Assembly (NCBI GenBank): GCA_012960755.1
Contig: DUAT01000007.1
Span: 1-46,783, forward strand
DNA: 46,783 nucleotides
Origin: Gammaproteobacteria bacterium
Lineage (GTDB): Bacteria; Pseudomonadota; Gammaproteobacteria; Pseudomonadales; Azotimanducaceae_A
Direction of reading: 5' to 3'
The notes beneath the pieces were generated by a model that made no database searches, was not told where the DNA came from, and was given only the letters and a program-made list of their open reading frames with translations. This document shows, in pieces, positions 8,939-17,498 of this stretch; position 1 is the stretch's first letter; every line of letters starts with the position of its first letter. The position numbers were made by a program, and so were the translations under genes.

Positions 8939-9172
8939 ATGCCATCAGATCAAATTAGTAGTTATTACGATGCAACTGTAGACCGAGAGACACGCTGCGA
9001 TCCGGCGGCGGCTGCTACCATTGTGTCGAATCGGTTCAGTCCAAGCGTTGCGATAGACTGTGGCTGTGGCGCAGGTAGTGATATTCGATATTTACGCAGT
9101 CGAGATTTTGAGAATCATAGTTTTGATTTGGAAGCAGAATCCATTCGTCTGTCACGGCTGGCCTTGCCCTAA
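8939..9172 (+). pseudogene. Truncated second methyltransferase remnant
   Basis: The 77-residue frame starts ISSYYDATVDRETRCDP after four residues and contains AIDCGCGAGSDIRYLRS, a good SAM motif I, then SFDLEAESIRLSRLALP before a TAA. Only the first third of a methyltransferase fold is present. It resembles the start of small tellurite/thiopurine-type methyltransferases. There is no ribosome-binding site at the ATG and only 12 bp separate it from the previous gene. It is best read as a 3'-truncated remnant. Confidence 0.55.
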
Positions 9173-9182
9173 TCGTCGCTTG

Positions 9183-9208
9183 CACGAAAAGCAATCCTGC
9201 TTCTCGTG
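9183..9208. terminator. Hairpin between convergent genes, possible bidirectional terminator
   Basis: CACGAAAAGCA at 9183-9193 and TGCTTCTCGTG at 9198-9208 form an 11-bp stem with one mismatch and an ATCC loop. It lies between the + methyltransferase remnant and the end of the minus-strand iorB-like gene. No T-run follows, so intrinsic termination strength is uncertain. Confidence 0.5.
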
Positions 9209-9295
9209 AGGCCTTACTGGGAACCCGACAAACTCGAACCAAACCCAGTCCAGCAAACACGTCAGGTCATTGAGCGAACCAGGTCTAGGTTCAAT

Positions 9296-11626
9296 TTAAA
9301 TTGTATAGCCCTCATCCGTTAGCGGCATCTTACGTACTCGTTCTCCGGTCGCGGCATAGATAGCGTTACCAATCGCGGGGGCAAGTGGTGGTAATGCAGG
9401 TTCACCTAATCCTGTGGGACTGTTATCACTTTGAATAAAGTAAATATCGACTTCTGGCGCATTGGGTAAACGAAGCACCTGGTAATCATGGAAATTCGAT
9501 TGTTGAATGCGACCTTGCTCCATTGTTATCTTCTGTCCCACCATCGTACTCAAACCATCAATAACTGCGCCTTCAACCTGCGCAGTTGCCCCACTCATAT
9601 TGATGATTGGGCCAACATCCACGGCGACCGTAACCTTGTGAACCGTGAGTTTCTTGCTGGCATCGACACTGACCTCAGCGACTTCCGCTACATGCGCTGC
9701 ATGGCTAAAATGGAAAGCCAAGCCGAGGCCATGCCCCTTTGGCATACTCCTTCCCCAATCGGCTTTTTGCGCAGCAAGCCTGATGACATCTGCAGCACGG
9801 CCTGTATTGAGTGATCGAACATTGCCCTGATCGAACCAGCGTGGTTCGCCCAAGAGTTCCAACAATACATCGAGATGATCTCGACCGGCTTTGACTGCAA
9901 GTTCATGGATGAAACTCTGGATAACAAATGCTGTGGTATTTGCACCCGGTGCTCTCCAGGGCCCGCAGGGCGTTTGAATATCAAACATCGTCTTAGTCGC
10001 TCGGGTATTTTTCAGATTGAGCATGGGGAACTCTGTCGCGCGAAAGCCAGAACCACTGATACGCCCACCTTTATAGGTCATACCCATAAAATGATCTTCA
10101 AAGGCAACAATCTTACCGCTGCGATCAATGCTACCTTTTACGGACTGAAAGCCGCCCACACGATAAAAATCATGTTGCAAGTCATCTTCCCGCGACCAGG
10201 TCAACTTAACCGGCGCACCGACCTGCTTAGACATGGCAATAACTTCACATATATATTCGCTATAAACCCGGCGACCAAAACTGCCGCCTAATCTCATCTG
10301 ATGAATTTTGACTTGCTCCTGTTCAAGACCAAATAACGACTTGGCAACAGGGTAGGCACGGGTTGGGGCCTGCGTTGGAATCCATAGTTCTAAAGTATCC
10401 TGACCTTGGCCACCGTCCGCCTTATAGTGCGCGGTACAGTTCATCGGTTCCATACATAGGTGAGCAACGAATGGGTACTGGTAAAAAGCTTCCAAGGTTT
10501 GGTGATTAGGATTGCTGTAACTAGCCTGAACATCACCGGTTTCCGAGATTACGGTTTCTCCGGGCTGGGAGTGAACCTGCTTGGCTCTTGAGACCATCTG
10601 TGTCCAACTGTCTTTTGACGCATTGGTCTCGTCCCAGTCTATTCTAAGTTGCTTTTTAGCATTAAACACTGCCCAGGTAGACGTGCCAACCAAAGCCACT
10701 CCGGAAGACAACTCGCGAACATTATCGTTTCCCTCCAGTATAAAGGCATCGGTGATGCCGGGTAATTTTCTCACTTCATCGAGGTTCGCACTAATAACCT
10801 TGCCACCGAATGCAGGGCACTTCTGATAGGCTCCGTATCGCATTTCGGGCACACGCACATCAATACCGAACAATGCCAGACCACTCACAATTTCGAGGTT
10901 ATCGACCCCCGTTACCGAGGTGCCGATAATCGTGTAATCAGCTTTGTCCTTAAAAATAAGATTCTTTGGGTCAGGTAAGGGTTGTTTAACAGCGAGCGCG
11001 GCAAGTTCCCCAAAGGTTAACGATTTGCTCGAAAAAAGGTGCGAAACAGCGCTATCCTGGGCATGCAGTTCGTCTCGAGGGAGCTCCATAGAGACCGCTG
11101 CTGCACCGATGAACATCTCCCGTGCGGACGCTCCCATGGTTCGCATCTGGTCGAATGTTCTGGGTATAGTGGTAGAGCCGCCGGCGCCATGACGACCAAA
11201 CCGCGCCTCATCAACATCAGACTGCAGGACTTCAACATCTTCCCACTTTGCCCCCATTTCCTCGGCGATAATCATCGGCAAGGCGGTTTTGATGCCCTGA
11301 CCCATCTCTGGGTTGGACGAATAAATAACAATTTTGCCTTCAGAAGAGACTTTGATAAAAGCATTTAGCTCAATCGAGCCGACTAAACTGCCTAGATCTT
11401 CTGCTTTAGCTGCAGTGCCGTAACCAGGTAGCACCGCGGCCAGAACCAGACTACTACTTGCTACGCCGCTGAGCTTCAGGAATGCCCGACGATGCAGTTT
11501 CCTTATTAAAAACGGTGCTGTCTGATCGGCCGTTGCTGCTAGCTCGTTTATTTCGATTTCAACAGCACGAACGAGATCGATTTCGCTGTCATATTCACTG
11601 ATGGAATCATCGTTATCGTAGTTCAT
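9296..11626 (-). CDS. IorB-like molybdopterin-binding oxidoreductase large subunit (Tat-exported)
   Basis: A 776-residue xanthine-oxidase-family catalytic subunit of the isoquinoline 1-oxidoreductase type. Residues 46-54 read RRAFLKLSG, a twin-arginine signal followed by a hydrophobic stretch, so the mature enzyme is periplasmic. Family blocks include [20 protein letters not shown], the [13 protein letters not shown] molybdopterin segment, [20 protein letters not shown], and the C-terminal [17 protein letters not shown] with the active-site GLGE. The family hydroxylates N-heterocycles or oxidises aldehydes; the substrate here is unknown. The acidic 45-residue extension before the RR motif is longer than I expect. 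Its ATG overlaps the iorA stop by 4 nt, so the two subunits are coupled. Confidence 0.93.
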   Translation of the reverse strand: MNYDNDDSISEYDSEIDLVRAVEIEINELAATADQTAPFLIRKLHRRAFLKLSGVASSSLVLAAVLPGYGTAAKAEDLGSLVGSIELNAFIKVSSEGKIVIYSSNPEMGQGIKTALPMIIAEEMGAKWEDVEVLQSDVDEARFGRHGAGGSTTIPRTFDQMRTMGASAREMFIGAAAVSMELPRDELHAQDSAVSHLFSSKSLTFGELAALAVKQPLPDPKNLIFKDKADYTIIGTSVTGVDNLEIVSGLALFGIDVRVPEMRYGAYQKCPAFGGKVISANLDEVRKLPGITDAFILEGNDNVRELSSGVALVGTSTWAVFNAKKQLRIDWDETNASKDSWTQMVSRAKQVHSQPGETVISETGDVQASYSNPNHQTLEAFYQYPFVAHLCMEPMNCTAHYKADGGQGQDTLELWIPTQAPTRAYPVAKSLFGLEQEQVKIHQMRLGGSFGRRVYSEYICEVIAMSKQVGAPVKLTWSREDDLQHDFYRVGGFQSVKGSIDRSGKIVAFEDHFMGMTYKGGRISGSGFRATEFPMLNLKNTRATKTMFDIQTPCGPWRAPGANTTAFVIQSFIHELAVKAGRDHLDVLLELLGEPRWFDQGNVRSLNTGRAADVIRLAAQKADWGRSMPKGHGLGLAFHFSHAAHVAEVAEVSVDASKKLTVHKVTVAVDVGPIINMSGATAQVEGAVIDGLSTMVGQKITMEQGRIQQSNFHDYQVLRLPNAPEVDIYFIQSDNSPTGLGEPALPPLAPAIGNAIYAATGERVRKMPLTDEGYTI

Positions 11627-12156
11627 GACTGACCTTCACTTTGCTCGTTGACGTTGAAATCGCTGGTCTCTAGCGACGCATCCGAAAATTGAGAGGGGGT
11701 GTTTTCGGAAGCGAGATGGATCGCCTTACGAATGCGGTTGTAAGTGCCACATCGACAATAGTTGTCAACCATAGCCGCATCTATATCCTCATCCGTCGGC
11801 CTTGGCTTGTCTGCTAGTAGTGCGGCAGCTGACATTATCTGGCCAGACTGACAATACCCACATTGCGCCACATCGACGTCGATCCAGGCCTGTTGCAAGG
11901 GATGTAGTTCCGTGCCACTGGCCAAGCCTTCGATTGTGAGAATCGGTTGACCCGTTAAAACAGACGCTGGCGTAACACAGGCTCGAATCGGTTTACCGGC
12001 AACGTGAACGGTACAGGCCCCGCATTGCGCGATCCCGCAACCAAATTTCGTACCAATAAGGCCGAGTTCATCTCGGAGCACCCACAAAAGAGGCATCTGT
12101 GGATCGACATCGACTTCAAGCTCCAGTCCATTTACGTTGAGTTGATATTTAGCCAT
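11623..12156 (-). CDS. IorA-like [2Fe-2S] subunit of molybdenum oxidoreductase
   Basis: A 177-residue two-domain iron-sulfur protein. The plant-type ferredoxin cluster is bound by C40, C45, C48 and C60 ([15 protein letters not shown]). The second [2Fe-2S] cluster is bound by C99, C102, C134 and C136 ([10 protein letters not shown] and [13 protein letters not shown]). It passes electrons from the molybdenum site of the downstream subunit to an acceptor, possibly a membrane cytochrome c. It is cotranslated with the large subunit (4-nt overlap) and would be co-exported with it. The C-terminal tail past about residue 150 is Ser/Asp/Glu-rich and longer than in typical IorA (about 150 residues). 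Confidence 0.93.
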   Translation of the reverse strand: MAKYQLNVNGLELEVDVDPQMPLLWVLRDELGLIGTKFGCGIAQCGACTVHVAGKPIRACVTPASVLTGQPILTIEGLASGTELHPLQQAWIDVDVAQCGYCQSGQIMSAAALLADKPRPTDEDIDAAMVDNYCRCGTYNRIRKAIHLASENTPSQFSDASLETSDFNVNEQSEGQS

Positions 12157-12576
12157 AAAACGCCCTGCTCCTTATATTGGTTGCCGCCTGACAACGAGTG
12201 TAAGCGGCTGGAATATCAATGGCAAACAGCCTACCACTGTAGAAACCCATACCTGCGCTACCCCATGTAGATCCCTCCTCAAACATTTTGAGCAGTTGTA
12301 AACTGTAACGCAGCAATCAAACGACCGGCCCTATCAGTCTTGGAAAACTGGGTGTTTTTAGAGCGATTAGGTAGCTTAGTCTAATAAATATTGAAGGCCG
12401 ACGTCACACCATTCGCAACGATCCTCTGCAGCAATGTTACGGATTCGAAATAATTTCGAGCCTCAGCCTATCTGACGACCGCCTACTATTCGGCTAATGT
12501 GCAGGTCAAAACAAAAGGGTTCACGTTAACACCTCCACTTCTCTGCAGACCCTGACTGGCTGAGATACGGCTGGGC
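12157..12576. other. 420-bp gap with no recognised gene
   Basis: I see no credible coding frame, repeat-family member or RNA. It should hold the promoter of the minus-strand iorAB pair (near 12160-12250) and the 3' end of the next minus-strand SDR unit. Confidence 0.4.
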
Positions 12577-13344
12577 CTATCGCGCTGTGTAGCCTCCATC
12601 GACAGGAAGAATCACACCATTCACAAAACTGGCATCATCGCTGGCCAGAAATGCCGCTGCTGCTGCAATTTCTTCAGGTTGACCCAATCGATCCATTGGA
12701 TGGAGCGAAGCCAGAAAATCCACGGCTCCCGGAATTTCCCTTGCTTCGGCTGTCATGGGAGTTTCAATATAACCGGGTGCGATGGCGTTCACCCGAACAT
12801 TGAAACGGCCAAACGAAACTGCAAACTGCCTTGTCAATCCAACCACACCATGTTTTGAGGCCACATACGCACCTGCTCCGGCAGCCAGCTCTTCAAGGGT
12901 GATCTCGCCGCGAATACCAACTAGACCATTCAGGCCTGCCACTGACGCTGTATTTATTATTGAACCACCGCCAGACTCTGCCAACATTGGCGCACTGTGA
13001 AGGCAACCATTGCGAACACCGGTCAGATTAACACCGATGGTTGCGTCCCAATCACCAGCGCCGCTAATACCGGCGTTGTTAAAAACGACCCCAAGTTGGC
13101 CTAAGACAGATTCGGTTTGTTTGAGCATCGCTTTAACGGCATCGCTATCGGTGACATTCAAAGATTCGCCTTCAGCTTTTCCGCCGGACTGTTGGATCAC
13201 AAGCGAGGTTGCCCGGGCTGCATCGCCATCTATATCTGTACACATGACACTGGCGCCTTCTTCCGCCATTCGCAAGGCCGACGCCCTGCCGATGCCACTT
13301 CCTGCCCCGGTAATAAATGCCACCTTGTCGGCCAGTCTAGTCAT
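12577..13344 (-). CDS. Classical short-chain dehydrogenase/reductase (SDR)
   Basis: This 255-residue protein carries TGAGSGIGRASALR (residues 12-25), D37 after beta 2 indicating NAD preference, NNAG at 89-92, Ser134 and Y160-x-x-x-K164. The C-terminus ends VDGGYTAR, as in 3-oxoacyl-ACP-reductase-like SDRs. An insert, GIRGEITLEELAAGAGAYVAS, precedes the catalytic Tyr and is longer than in FabG. The substrate is unknown. It is transcribed away from the selenoprotein gene at 13626, and the 281-bp space between them must contain both promoters. Confidence 0.92.
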   Translation of the reverse strand: MTRLADKVAFITGAGSGIGRASALRMAEEGASVMCTDIDGDAARATSLVIQQSGGKAEGESLNVTDSDAVKAMLKQTESVLGQLGVVFNNAGISGAGDWDATIGVNLTGVRNGCLHSAPMLAESGGGSIINTASVAGLNGLVGIRGEITLEELAAGAGAYVASKHGVVGLTRQFAVSFGRFNVRVNAIAPGYIETPMTAEAREIPGAVDFLASLHPMDRLGQPEEIAAAAAFLASDDASFVNGVILPVDGGYTAR

Positions 13345-13625
13345 TGTTCCGCTCTCAAGTCATGCTTTGTTTATAGAAAATATACAAATAAGCGTTATGT
13401 TACAACACACCCAGACTCACATTTGAACCGTCCAGCTAGTGCGTGGCCGATCTCAGAGGTTTTGAACTGTGAAACACCAAAAGAGAGTACAAAGATTTTA
13501 ACGCACTATTCTTTGAAATAGCTATTCTCAGGCTAAGCTTGCTAGTATCGAGTTAAGTTAACTATCCCAGACAAAGTGCAAAGACAAATCCTGAATAAAA
13601 TACTAAATAAAACAATGGAGCACCT

Positions 13626-14165
13626 ATGGCCCGCATTAAACTAAAGCAAGATCACGAGCTTTCGAAAGCCGCGTTACAGTCAGCCAAGGCCATTGAAGCA
13701 AGCGGTGGCGATACCTCAACGCTGCGTGGCCTGGCAAATCGACAAGATATGTTCGATGCCTACTTTCAGTTCTATATGCCCGCAAGACAAGGCACCACCA
13801 TCAGCGCGCAGCTGATTGAATTAGTGAGGCTGCGTATAGCCCGCCACAACAACTGCTTTACCTGACTAAACGCAAGGCTCCTGCAGGTTGCAGGACACGA
13901 CCTAACAGAAGAGAAAATCCTGCAACTCGATTTGGACAAACCCCTTTCCAATTTTTCTGAGAGCGAACAACTGGCCCTTGAATATGCGGACCTGCTGGCC
14001 GCGGATCATCACAGTATGGACGATGATTACTTTGACCGATTGAAAACACAATACTCGGATGAACAGATTCTGGAACTTGGTATGATGATTGGTCAGTTTA
14101 TTGGCTTCGGTCGCTTGCTGGCGGTGCTGGATTTGGAATCAAAATTCTGCCCGATCGAGACCTAA
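13626..14165 (+). CDS. AhpD/CMD-like selenoprotein, Sec at residue 80 (CxxU motif)
   Basis: Two open segments, 13626-13865 and 13866-14165, lie in the same frame and are split only by TGA at 13863-13865. Read through as selenocysteine, they give a 179-residue carboxymuconolactone-decarboxylase/AhpD-like protein. The motif is RIARHNNC77-F-T-U80-LNARLLQVAG, exactly where the family has its redox C-x-x-C. The downstream half (LTEEKILQLD, LALEYADLLA, MMIGQFIGFGRLL) is normal for the family and shows no decay. GGAG sits 5 nt before the ATG at 13626. A SECIS-like hairpin follows the UGA. The role is probably thiol- or peroxide-linked redox chemistry in the cytoplasm. A nonsense mutation of a Cys codon (TGC/TGT to TGA) is the alternative, but the hairpin and intact tail argue against it. 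Confidence 0.87.
13863..13900 (+). promoter_or_regulatory. Candidate bacterial SECIS element of the AhpD-like gene
   Basis: TCCTGCA at 13879-13885 and TGCAGGA at 13889-13895 form a perfect 7-bp stem closed by a GGT loop. The loop begins about 20 nt after the UGA. The apex TGCAGGTTGC is nearly the same as that of E. coli fdhF (GGU loop on a TGCA stem, 18 nt after UGA), which SelB recognises. Confidence 0.75.
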
Positions 14166-14300
14166 TTAAAGACTAATCTCGTCCGAAGTGGTTGGCCAGA
14201 AAAGTTATTCAAGCTGGTCTTTTTAAAACAATCACAACGCTATCCGATAAGCCAAGGTTCGTTGTAGTATTGCCCCTCAAATTATCAGGGTAGACAATAC

Positions 14301-14921
14301 ATGCTTAAGCTACACGGTTTCACCGGCAGTAATTATTTCAATATGGTCAAAATGGCTTTAATCGAAAAAGAGTTTGAATTCAAATTCGTTAATACCAGGC
14401 CTAGCCAGGAAGATCACTTTCTGATTAAGAGCCCCATGGGCAAAGTGCCTTGCCTCGAAACCGAACAAGGCTTTATCAGCGAAACCGACGTAATCTTTGA
14501 TTACCTTGAAGACCTTGGGCAGGGACCGGCCCTGTTACCAACGGGTGCCTATGAGCGAGCCAAAGTACGTGAGCAAATCAAAGAGCTAGAACTGTATATC
14601 GAGCTACCTGCCAGAACCTGTTTCGCAGAAGCTTTCTTCGGTGGCTCTGTCAGTAACGAAGTTAAAGACAAGGCGCGTGCCAACATCTTAAAAGGTGTCA
14701 GCTGTATTCAACGGAATGCCAGCTTCTCGCCTTACATAGCGGGTGATAGCTTCACCTATGCTGATATTATGTTTATGTATGCAGTACCCATAGCAAGTGC
14801 AGCTTGCAAGAAAGTGCTCGATTTGAATCTGATGGAAGCGTTCCCGGAAGCAAAAGCACTGTCAACATTGATCGCACAGCGAGATTCAGCCAAGCAGGTT
14901 GCAGCTGATCAGAAAGGCTAG
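14301..14921 (+). CDS. Glutathione S-transferase family protein
   Basis: A 206-residue GST. The thioredoxin-like N-terminal domain starts KLHGFTGSNYFNMVKMALIE, with Ser/Asn near residue 9-10 as candidate glutathione-activating residues. It continues through SPMGKVPCLETEQGFISETDVIFDYLED, where cis-Pro (VPCLE) and E/S (SETD) bind glutathione. The all-helical C-terminal domain includes YIAGDSFTYADIMFMY, the usual N-capping-box region. An AGGGT lies upstream of the ATG. It lies 135 bp after the AhpD-like selenoprotein on the same strand, so both may belong to one thiol-redox unit, although a separate promoter is possible. Confidence 0.9.
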   Translation: MLKLHGFTGSNYFNMVKMALIEKEFEFKFVNTRPSQEDHFLIKSPMGKVPCLETEQGFISETDVIFDYLEDLGQGPALLPTGAYERAKVREQIKELELYIELPARTCFAEAFFGGSVSNEVKDKARANILKGVSCIQRNASFSPYIAGDSFTYADIMFMYAVPIASAACKKVLDLNLMEAFPEAKALSTLIAQRDSAKQVAADQKG

Positions 14922-14958
14922 TCAAAACTGATTTAAGCTAGGCTAGTAACTGGACTTT

Positions 14959-15006
14959 TGATGGCGTGTGCATCCCTGTAAACATTGTCGCCATGCACAC
15001 CCATCA
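14959..15006. terminator. Long imperfect hairpin downstream of the GST gene
   Basis: TGATGGCGTGTGCAT (14959-14973) pairs with ATGCACACCCATCA (14993-15006) apart from one bulge, giving a 14-bp stem with a 19-nt loop. It lies 38 bp after the GST stop and could terminate that unit, though no T-run follows. It may also be a repeat remnant. Confidence 0.45.
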
Positions 15007-15357
15007 AACGCCCTCTATCTTTTCAATGTAAGCTACTGGCTCTCTTTCAGGACACTTAAATTACCGTCGACATGGACACCACCGCAACCGGCGAGGGTGA
15101 GCCCGGATACATAACACGGATCATTTGGAAGGCTTGCCAGGCTGGGCATTATATCTTCGAATACTGGGTTTAAAGTGCTTTCCAGGTATCTTCACAGAGC
15201 TGGGACAGAGGTTTTCAGCTGTGCGCTCAAGCTCGCATCATCTCGTTACTTGAACACCAACGGGCATCCGTACGCGCTCATGCAAGAGAAGCTGAAATAC
15301 TCTGCTGGCGTGCCTTTTGAACCAGTCGCGTTTTGAACTCTAAACTTGACTGAAAAT

Positions 15358-15700
15358 CAGCAATTTCCATGCTTACCGTTCTTCCTAAAATGTGATTTAT
15401 TCGCCTTATCTTCCAGCAATTACCATGCTTAACCGTGCTTCCCCAAAATGTGGTTTATTCGACTTATCTTCCAGCAATTACCATACCTAACCGTGCTTCC
15501 TAAAATGTGATTTATTCGACTTATCTTCCAGCAATTTCCATACTTAACCGTGCTTTCCCAAAATGTGGTTTATTCGACTTATCTTCCAGCAATTTCCATG
15601 CTTAACCGTGCTTCCTAAAATGGGATTTATTCGCCTTATCTTCCAGCAATTACCATACTTGACCGTTCTTCCCAAAATGTGGTTTATTCGGCTTATCTTC
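15358..15700 (+). repeat. Six-unit tandem array of the 3' half of repeat family A
   Basis: Six consecutive 56-58 bp units start at 15358, 15414, 15472, 15529, 15587 and 15644, each beginning CAGCAATT and ending TTATCTTC with no spacer. Each unit carries a CTTAACCG/TTGACCG block and a TTTATTCG block 18 nt later, spacing typical of a sigma-70 promoter; the last unit has the best -35 (TTGACC). Units alternate in small variants (CCTAAAATGTGA versus CCCAAAATGTGG), suggesting expansion in two-unit steps. The array ends 12 bp before the GFA-family start codon, so it is probably its promoter or leader. Confidence 0.92.
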
Positions 15701-15712
15701 ATGGAGTAACCA

Positions 15713-16117
15713 GTGTCGATTACCGGTGAGTGTTTTTGTGGATCAGTAAAATATCAAGTTGATGGGAAACTTCGTGATGCGAAATCCTGTCATTGCTCTC
15801 GTTGTCGAAAAGCATTTAATGCTCAAGCATCGGCGTCAGCATCTGTGGAGCCAAGCGAGTTTAAATGGCTGTCTGGCGAGGCGCTATTAACTTCATACGT
15901 TGGTGGGCATGATTATGGGCTACAGTTCTGTAAAAACTGTGGTTCCACGCTTTGCACAACATACAAACAGGAAGTGGTTCAAGTTTCACTGGGGTGCATT
16001 AATGGCGAGCCTGACATAGAAATCGGTCAGCATATTTTTGTTGGATCAAAAGCCAACTGGGAAATCTTGCCAGATGGTGTTCTCCAATTTGAAGAATGGC
16101 CAACAGACAGTGCTTAG
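15713..16117 (+). CDS. GFA family (glutathione-dependent formaldehyde-activating-like) zinc protein
   Basis: This 134-residue protein has the complete Cys pattern of the GFA/CENP-V fold: C7 and C9 (GECFCGSVKY), C26, C28 and C31 (SCHCSRCRKA), and C73 and C76 (FCKNCGSTLC). These bind two zinc ions. Family members are annotated as S-hydroxymethylglutathione synthases, but most act on unknown glutathione-type adducts. The start is GTG at 15713 with GGAG 6 nt upstream. The six-fold repeat array lies immediately in front, an unusual promoter arrangement. No neighbour on the same strand is close enough to form an operon. Confidence 0.88.
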   Translation: MSITGECFCGSVKYQVDGKLRDAKSCHCSRCRKAFNAQASASASVEPSEFKWLSGEALLTSYVGGHDYGLQFCKNCGSTLCTTYKQEVVQVSLGCINGEPDIEIGQHIFVGSKANWEILPDGVLQFEEWPTDSA

Positions 16118-16512
16118 CAAATACCCATCAGTTACCTGGACACCAAACCTTCGCAGATTGGCCTAGCGTGGGTTCGTTTTTCTAAGGTTACTTCCCATCG
16201 ATAATAAATTCAGCAGAAGCCGAGAGCATGAGAAAGCTAAATCCTTAGCAAATGACAACTTTAGAGAGTCTGTTTCCCTCGCATTAGCTCGAGTTTAACA
16301 CCCCAATCTGCGCTCCACTGAGATTGTCAAAAGCACCTTTTTAAAAGCTGGTGAACATCCCTCCATCGGTATTATTCACAAAGGTGTTAGCTTAGATCCA
16401 GTGCATAAGTTCGGGTAGGACCATTAAAAAAACAACTACCGTATATGTCATGTAAAGCATGCTTTTTGTCAAATAAGCTTGACAAAGATTATTCATAAGA
16501 TAAGATTTCAAA
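16118..16512. other. Gap without recognised gene, ending in an AT-rich promoter region
   Basis: No credible coding frame was seen. The AT-rich stretch at 16470-16540 should contain the promoter of the membrane protein/XRE pair. Confidence 0.35.
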
Positions 16513-16534
16513 AAAGTAAAGTTTATTTTACTTT
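16513..16534. promoter_or_regulatory. Candidate operator of the membrane protein/XRE regulator pair
   Basis: AAAGTAAA (16513-16520) and TTTACTTT (16527-16534) form a perfect inverted repeat with a 6-nt spacer, about 20 bp before the start codon. It is a plausible binding site for the XRE-type protein encoded second in the unit. Confidence 0.5.
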
Positions 16535-16554
16535 ATGACTTAGGAGCTTGACTT

Positions 16555-16977
16555 ATGGGTGATATTAAACACCGCGAAACAACCGGTACAGAACAGAACA
16601 ATACTAACATTTCGCACCTAATATTATGGACATTGGCCTGGTTAGCTAGCACAGTTTTATTGAGATTTGGTGCGGAATACATTTGGAATTATCATCCCGG
16701 CTATTCCATTTCTGCCTTGATTACTCATCTTGCGCTGGGCTTAGCCATGATCATGGTAAACGTCAAACATTTATCAAACCTTGACGAGCTGCAACGCAAA
16801 ATTACTATGGATGCTATGGGAATAACCTTAGGGGTCGGTTTGATAGCAGGCATTGCTTATGAGCAACTGGAAGATATAAAGCTGATTAGCTTCGAGCCAG
16901 AAATCAGTCACCTTTTAATGCTTATGGCCGTCACTTACATCATTACAATTTTCATCGGCAATAGGAAATACAAATGA
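16555..16977 (+). CDS. Small four-helix membrane protein paired with an XRE regulator
   Basis: A 140-residue protein with a polar N-terminus (about 20 residues) and four hydrophobic helices. These are LILWTLAWLASTVLL, SALITHLALGLAMIMV, MGITLGVGLIAGIAY and LLMLMAVTYIITIFIG. The central loop NLDELQRKITMDAMG is strongly conserved-looking; similar small membrane proteins often lie beside Cro/CI-type regulators. The function is unknown. TAGGAG lies 8 nt before the ATG. Its stop codon overlaps the regulator start (ATGA), so the two are cotranslated, probably with autoregulation through the inverted repeat upstream. Confidence 0.8.
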   Translation: MGDIKHRETTGTEQNNTNISHLILWTLAWLASTVLLRFGAEYIWNYHPGYSISALITHLALGLAMIMVNVKHLSNLDELQRKITMDAMGITLGVGLIAGIAYEQLEDIKLISFEPEISHLLMLMAVTYIITIFIGNRKYK

Positions 16978-17195
16978 AAAACCGGTTAAAAGTACTTCGG
17001 GCTGAACGAGACTGGACCCAAGCTGATTTAGCCAGTGCTTTGGCTGTGTCACGACAAACGGCCAATGCCATCGAAAAAGGAAAGTTTGATCCCAGCTTAC
17101 CCTTAGCATTTAAAATCGCTCGGCTGTTCAATTTAACCGTTGAAGAGGTATTTATTGAAGAGCTAATTATTGAAGAGCCAATTATTGATAATTAG
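16974..17195 (+). CDS. XRE/Cro-CI-type small DNA-binding regulator
   Basis: A 73-residue helix-turn-helix protein. It begins KNRLKVLRAERDWTQADLAS and has the recognition segment VSRQTANAIEKGKFDPSLPL (about residues 25-44). This is the YozG/PF01381 small-regulator layout. The last 20 residues (FIEELIIEEPIIDN) are acidic. It overlaps the membrane-protein gene by 4 nt. It most likely represses its own operon through the AAAGTAAA-N6-TTTACTTT site. Such pairs often sense redox or membrane state, but nothing here shows the signal. Confidence 0.9.
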   Translation: MKNRLKVLRAERDWTQADLASALAVSRQTANAIEKGKFDPSLPLAFKIARLFNLTVEEVFIEELIIEEPIIDN

Positions 17196-17498
17196 AAAAC
17201 ATAACCACGGAAGGTTTTCCATTACATTAAAGTTTATGTCCCAGGCTAAGTCATAGCGCCGAGGCTCCGCTCATAAGTAAAAATCAGAACTCTTTTTCAG
17301 CAACCAATTTTTCAACATGTCTCTGGCATTTAGATTATATTCAGTTAACTCTAACGACTAGTTGAGTCGCCTTGAGTGTATTGCCAGTTTTTTCCCTGCG
17401 CATTCCTAATGAGCTTCCTCATCTTTGAATTGTACTGGTGGCAGTCTCGCGCCAATACACCGTGATATCGAACTCTAGGCTTTTAAGAGGTTTAAAAA
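17196..17498. other. 303-bp gap with no recognised gene
   Basis: It lies between the + strand XRE gene and the 3' end of a minus-strand SDR, so it needs only terminators. I see no clear hairpin, repeat-family member or coding frame. Confidence 0.3.

Noticed and set aside
15358..15700. CRISPR array
   Set aside because: The units are contiguous 56-58 bp copies with no unique spacers, no cas genes are present, and the same unit occurs dispersed elsewhere.
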